Shown here piece after piece: positions 5,622 through 6,838 of a stretch of 6,838 nt of DNA; the stretch's first letter is position 1, and each line of letters begins with the position of its first letter. This DNA is from an uncultured Bacilli bacterium (GTDB lineage Bacteria; Bacillota_I; Bacilli_A; RF39; UBA660), in the NCBI GenBank assembly GCA_944373065.1, contig CALWAJ010000062.1, forward strand, positions 1-6,838, given 5' to 3'. The notes under the pieces were generated by a model, which was given only the letters and a program-made list of their open reading frames with translations, was not told the origin of the DNA and ran no database searches. The position numbers were made by a program, and so were the translations under genes.

Positions 5622-6284
5622 ATGGAAATAGAAAATATTGTAAATAATTTTATAAATAATGATATTAAAAGTAATCTTGATGATAGAAGTAAATATCTTA
5701 CTCTATTACCAGCTTTAATATCTACTAATAGTAAAGAAATATTTAAAGATAAACTAAGTGAAGCGGTAACTCATGTAGATAAAGAATCATTGAAGGAAGC
5801 AGTATATCAGACTGTTCCATATCTAGGGTATGGTAAAGTTTATCCATTTCTTGTAATAGCAGAAGAAGTTTTAGGAAAAATAGATTCAGCTTCTACTACA
5901 ACAAATGAAGATAGATATTCTAAAGGATTAGAAACACAGTACAATCTTTTTGGTAAAGAAAATATTGATAAATCAAGAGATAGTGAAAGTGAAGATTTTA
6001 AATTTATTTGGGATTATTTAGCAAGTTATTGTTTTGGAGACTTTTATACAAGAGATTATTTAAATTATCAAGAAAGAGAACTAGTTACTTTTGCAACTCT
6101 AGCATCATTTCAGGATGTTGCTCCACAGCTTTCATCTCACATCAATGCTAATCTAGCTTTAGGCAATAGTAAAGAGTTATTAATAGAAGTAGTAAAAAAT
6201 TTAGTTCCTTATTTAGGCTTTCCTAGAAGTTTAAATACAATTAATTTAATTAAGAATATAACTAGTAAAGGAAGTGATAAATAA
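5622..6284 (+). CDS. Carboxymuconolactone decarboxylase (CMD) family protein, two CMD repeats
   Basis: A 220-residue cytosolic protein with two CMD-like helical repeats, at about residues 18-87 and 125-212. Each repeat ends in the same pattern, VPYLGYGKVYP at 65-75 and VPYLGFPRSLN at 195-205. The first has DDRSKYLTLLPALI (20-33). The second has CFGDFYTR (137-144), ERELVTFATLAS (151-162) and SSHINANLALG (171-181). Cys137 and His173 are the likely active-site residues. The CxxC pair of AhpD-type peroxidase-like members is missing, so AhpD-like thiol activity is not supported. Such proteins in Clostridia often sit with cupins, flavodoxins and oxidoreductases in MerR-controlled operons; the substrate is unknown. 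The start is clear from AAGGAGG at 5609-5615. Its stop overlaps the next ATG by one base (TAATG), so translation is probably coupled to the cupin. The two are often fused in relatives. Confidence 0.9.
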   Translation: MEIENIVNNFINNDIKSNLDDRSKYLTLLPALISTNSKEIFKDKLSEAVTHVDKESLKEAVYQTVPYLGYGKVYPFLVIAEEVLGKIDSASTTTNEDRYSKGLETQYNLFGKENIDKSRDSESEDFKFIWDYLASYCFGDFYTRDYLNYQERELVTFATLASFQDVAPQLSSHINANLALGNSKELLIEVVKNLVPYLGFPRSLNTINLIKNITSKGSDK

Positions 6285-6700
6285 TGAATGAGAAACATGG
6301 AGGAGACTTTGGTTTAGGAGAAGAAAATACGGCTTATGCAAAATACTTTATAGGTAAAAGTTATTTAAATCCTTTAACTGATCCTAATAAGACAAGCCTA
6401 TTCATCGCTAACGTTACATTTGAACCGGCTTGCCGTAATAATTGGCATATTCATCATGCTAAAAGTGGTGGCGGACAAATTCTTATCTGTGTCGATGGAG
6501 AAGGTTGGTACCAAGAAGAAGGAAAAGAAGCAGTTAGTCTAAAACCTGGTATGGTTATTACTATACCTGCTAATGTAAAACACTGGCATGGAGCAAAGAA
6601 GGATTCTTGGTTTAGTCATCTAGCTATTGAAGTACCAGGCGAAGAAACATCTAATGAATGGTGTGAGCCAGTTACAGATGAAGAGTATAATAAATTATAA
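6284..6700 (+). CDS. Cupin domain protein
   Basis: A 138-residue single-domain cupin, a small beta-barrel that usually binds a metal ion. Motif 1 is WHIHHAKSGGGQILICVDGEG at about residues 54-74, with His55 and His57 as metal ligands and Gln65 where most cupins have Glu. Motif 2 is PGMVITIPANVKHWHGA, with His100 and His102. His112 follows in SHLAIE. The length fits a stand-alone cupin, and no signal peptide or membrane segment is visible. The ATG overlaps the TAA of the preceding CMD-family gene, and AAAGGAAGTG at 6267-6276 lies inside that gene as its ribosome binding site. This family commonly occurs fused to or beside CMD-like proteins, so the two probably act together. The reaction is not known; an enzyme or a small-molecule sensor are both possible. 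No terminator follows, so the operon continues. Confidence 0.92.
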   Translation: MNEKHGGDFGLGEENTAYAKYFIGKSYLNPLTDPNKTSLFIANVTFEPACRNNWHIHHAKSGGGQILICVDGEGWYQEEGKEAVSLKPGMVITIPANVKHWHGAKKDSWFSHLAIEVPGEETSNEWCEPVTDEEYNKL

Positions 6701-6749
6701 AATAATTTTATAAAAATTAAACATAATAATAGAGGAGGAAATAGAAATT

Positions 6750-6838
6750 ATGGAAAAATCAAAAGTATATTTTATTAAGGAGATAACTCCTGAAAACATT
6801 ATAAAGGCTTATGAAGCTGTTGGAAAGAAATTAGAAGG
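6750..6838 (+). CDS. Start of a probable DUF362-family protein (cut by window end)
   Basis: Only the first 29 codons are in the window. They read MEKSKVYFIKEITPENIIKA and then YEAVGKKLE. This opening closely resembles DUF362 proteins of Clostridia, which begin with MKKSKVYF-type sequence and a helix before a Lys/Gly-rich strand. Those proteins are often iron-sulphur or ferredoxin-linked, but no such motif is within the visible part. AGGAGG at 6733-6738 lies 11 bases before the ATG. The 49-base gap after the cupin has no convincing terminator, so it is probably the third gene of the same inducible operon. The assignment rests on a short N-terminus and pattern memory. Confidence 0.65.
   Translation, partial: MEKSKVYFIKEITPENIIKAYEAVGKKLE

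Noticed and set aside
6701..6749. AATTTTATAAAAATT inverted repeat as a terminator after the cupin
   Set aside because: The stem is all A/T with no stable core and no T run; it more likely is AT-rich spacer within the operon.
1..6838. CRISPR array, tRNA/rRNA genes, transposon ends
   Set aside because: No regularly spaced repeats, cloverleaf-like sequence, transposase or terminal inverted repeats were seen by eye.

Overview
The window comes from a very AT-rich bacterium. Strong AGGAGG-type ribosome binding sites, ordinary TAA/TAG stops and the protein families present point to a low-GC member of the Bacillota (Clostridia, or a relative of the Erysipelotrichia or other gut Bacilli). The genus cannot be named from this sequence. 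All genes lie on the + strand.

Region 1 (26-1412) is a tight three-gene run with 11-base gaps: a UPF0158-family protein, a small acidic protein of unknown function that ends in a possible winged-helix-like segment, and a plasmid pRiA4b ORF-3-like protein. Their biochemical roles are unknown.

Region 2 (1417-2496) holds a short, divergent S-adenosylmethionine synthetase (metK). It has its own extended -10 promoter, almost no 5' leader, and a probable intrinsic terminator folded into its last codons.

Region 3 (2515-5142) is one large gene for an 858-residue protein. It joins an Upf1/DNA2-like superfamily 1 helicase to a C-terminal DUF2726 nuclease-like domain of the PD-(D/E)XK type. It has its own promoter, whose -35 is covered by a perfect inverted repeat. 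The helicase-nuclease architecture and the decayed DNA behind it make this the best candidate for an undescribed nucleic-acid-targeting or anti-phage module, but that role is inference.

Region 4 (5143-5555) has no intact gene. It carries two short stretches that read like broken gene ends, separated by a clear hairpin terminator.

Region 5 (5563-6838) is an operon behind a textbook MerR-type promoter: a 19-base spacer between -35 and -10 filled by a near-perfect dyad. It encodes a two-domain carboxymuconolactone decarboxylase-family protein, a cupin overlapping it by one base, and the start of a probable DUF362-family protein cut by the window edge. It looks like a small-molecule or electrophile-inducible redox/detoxification operon. 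The MerR regulator itself is not in the window.
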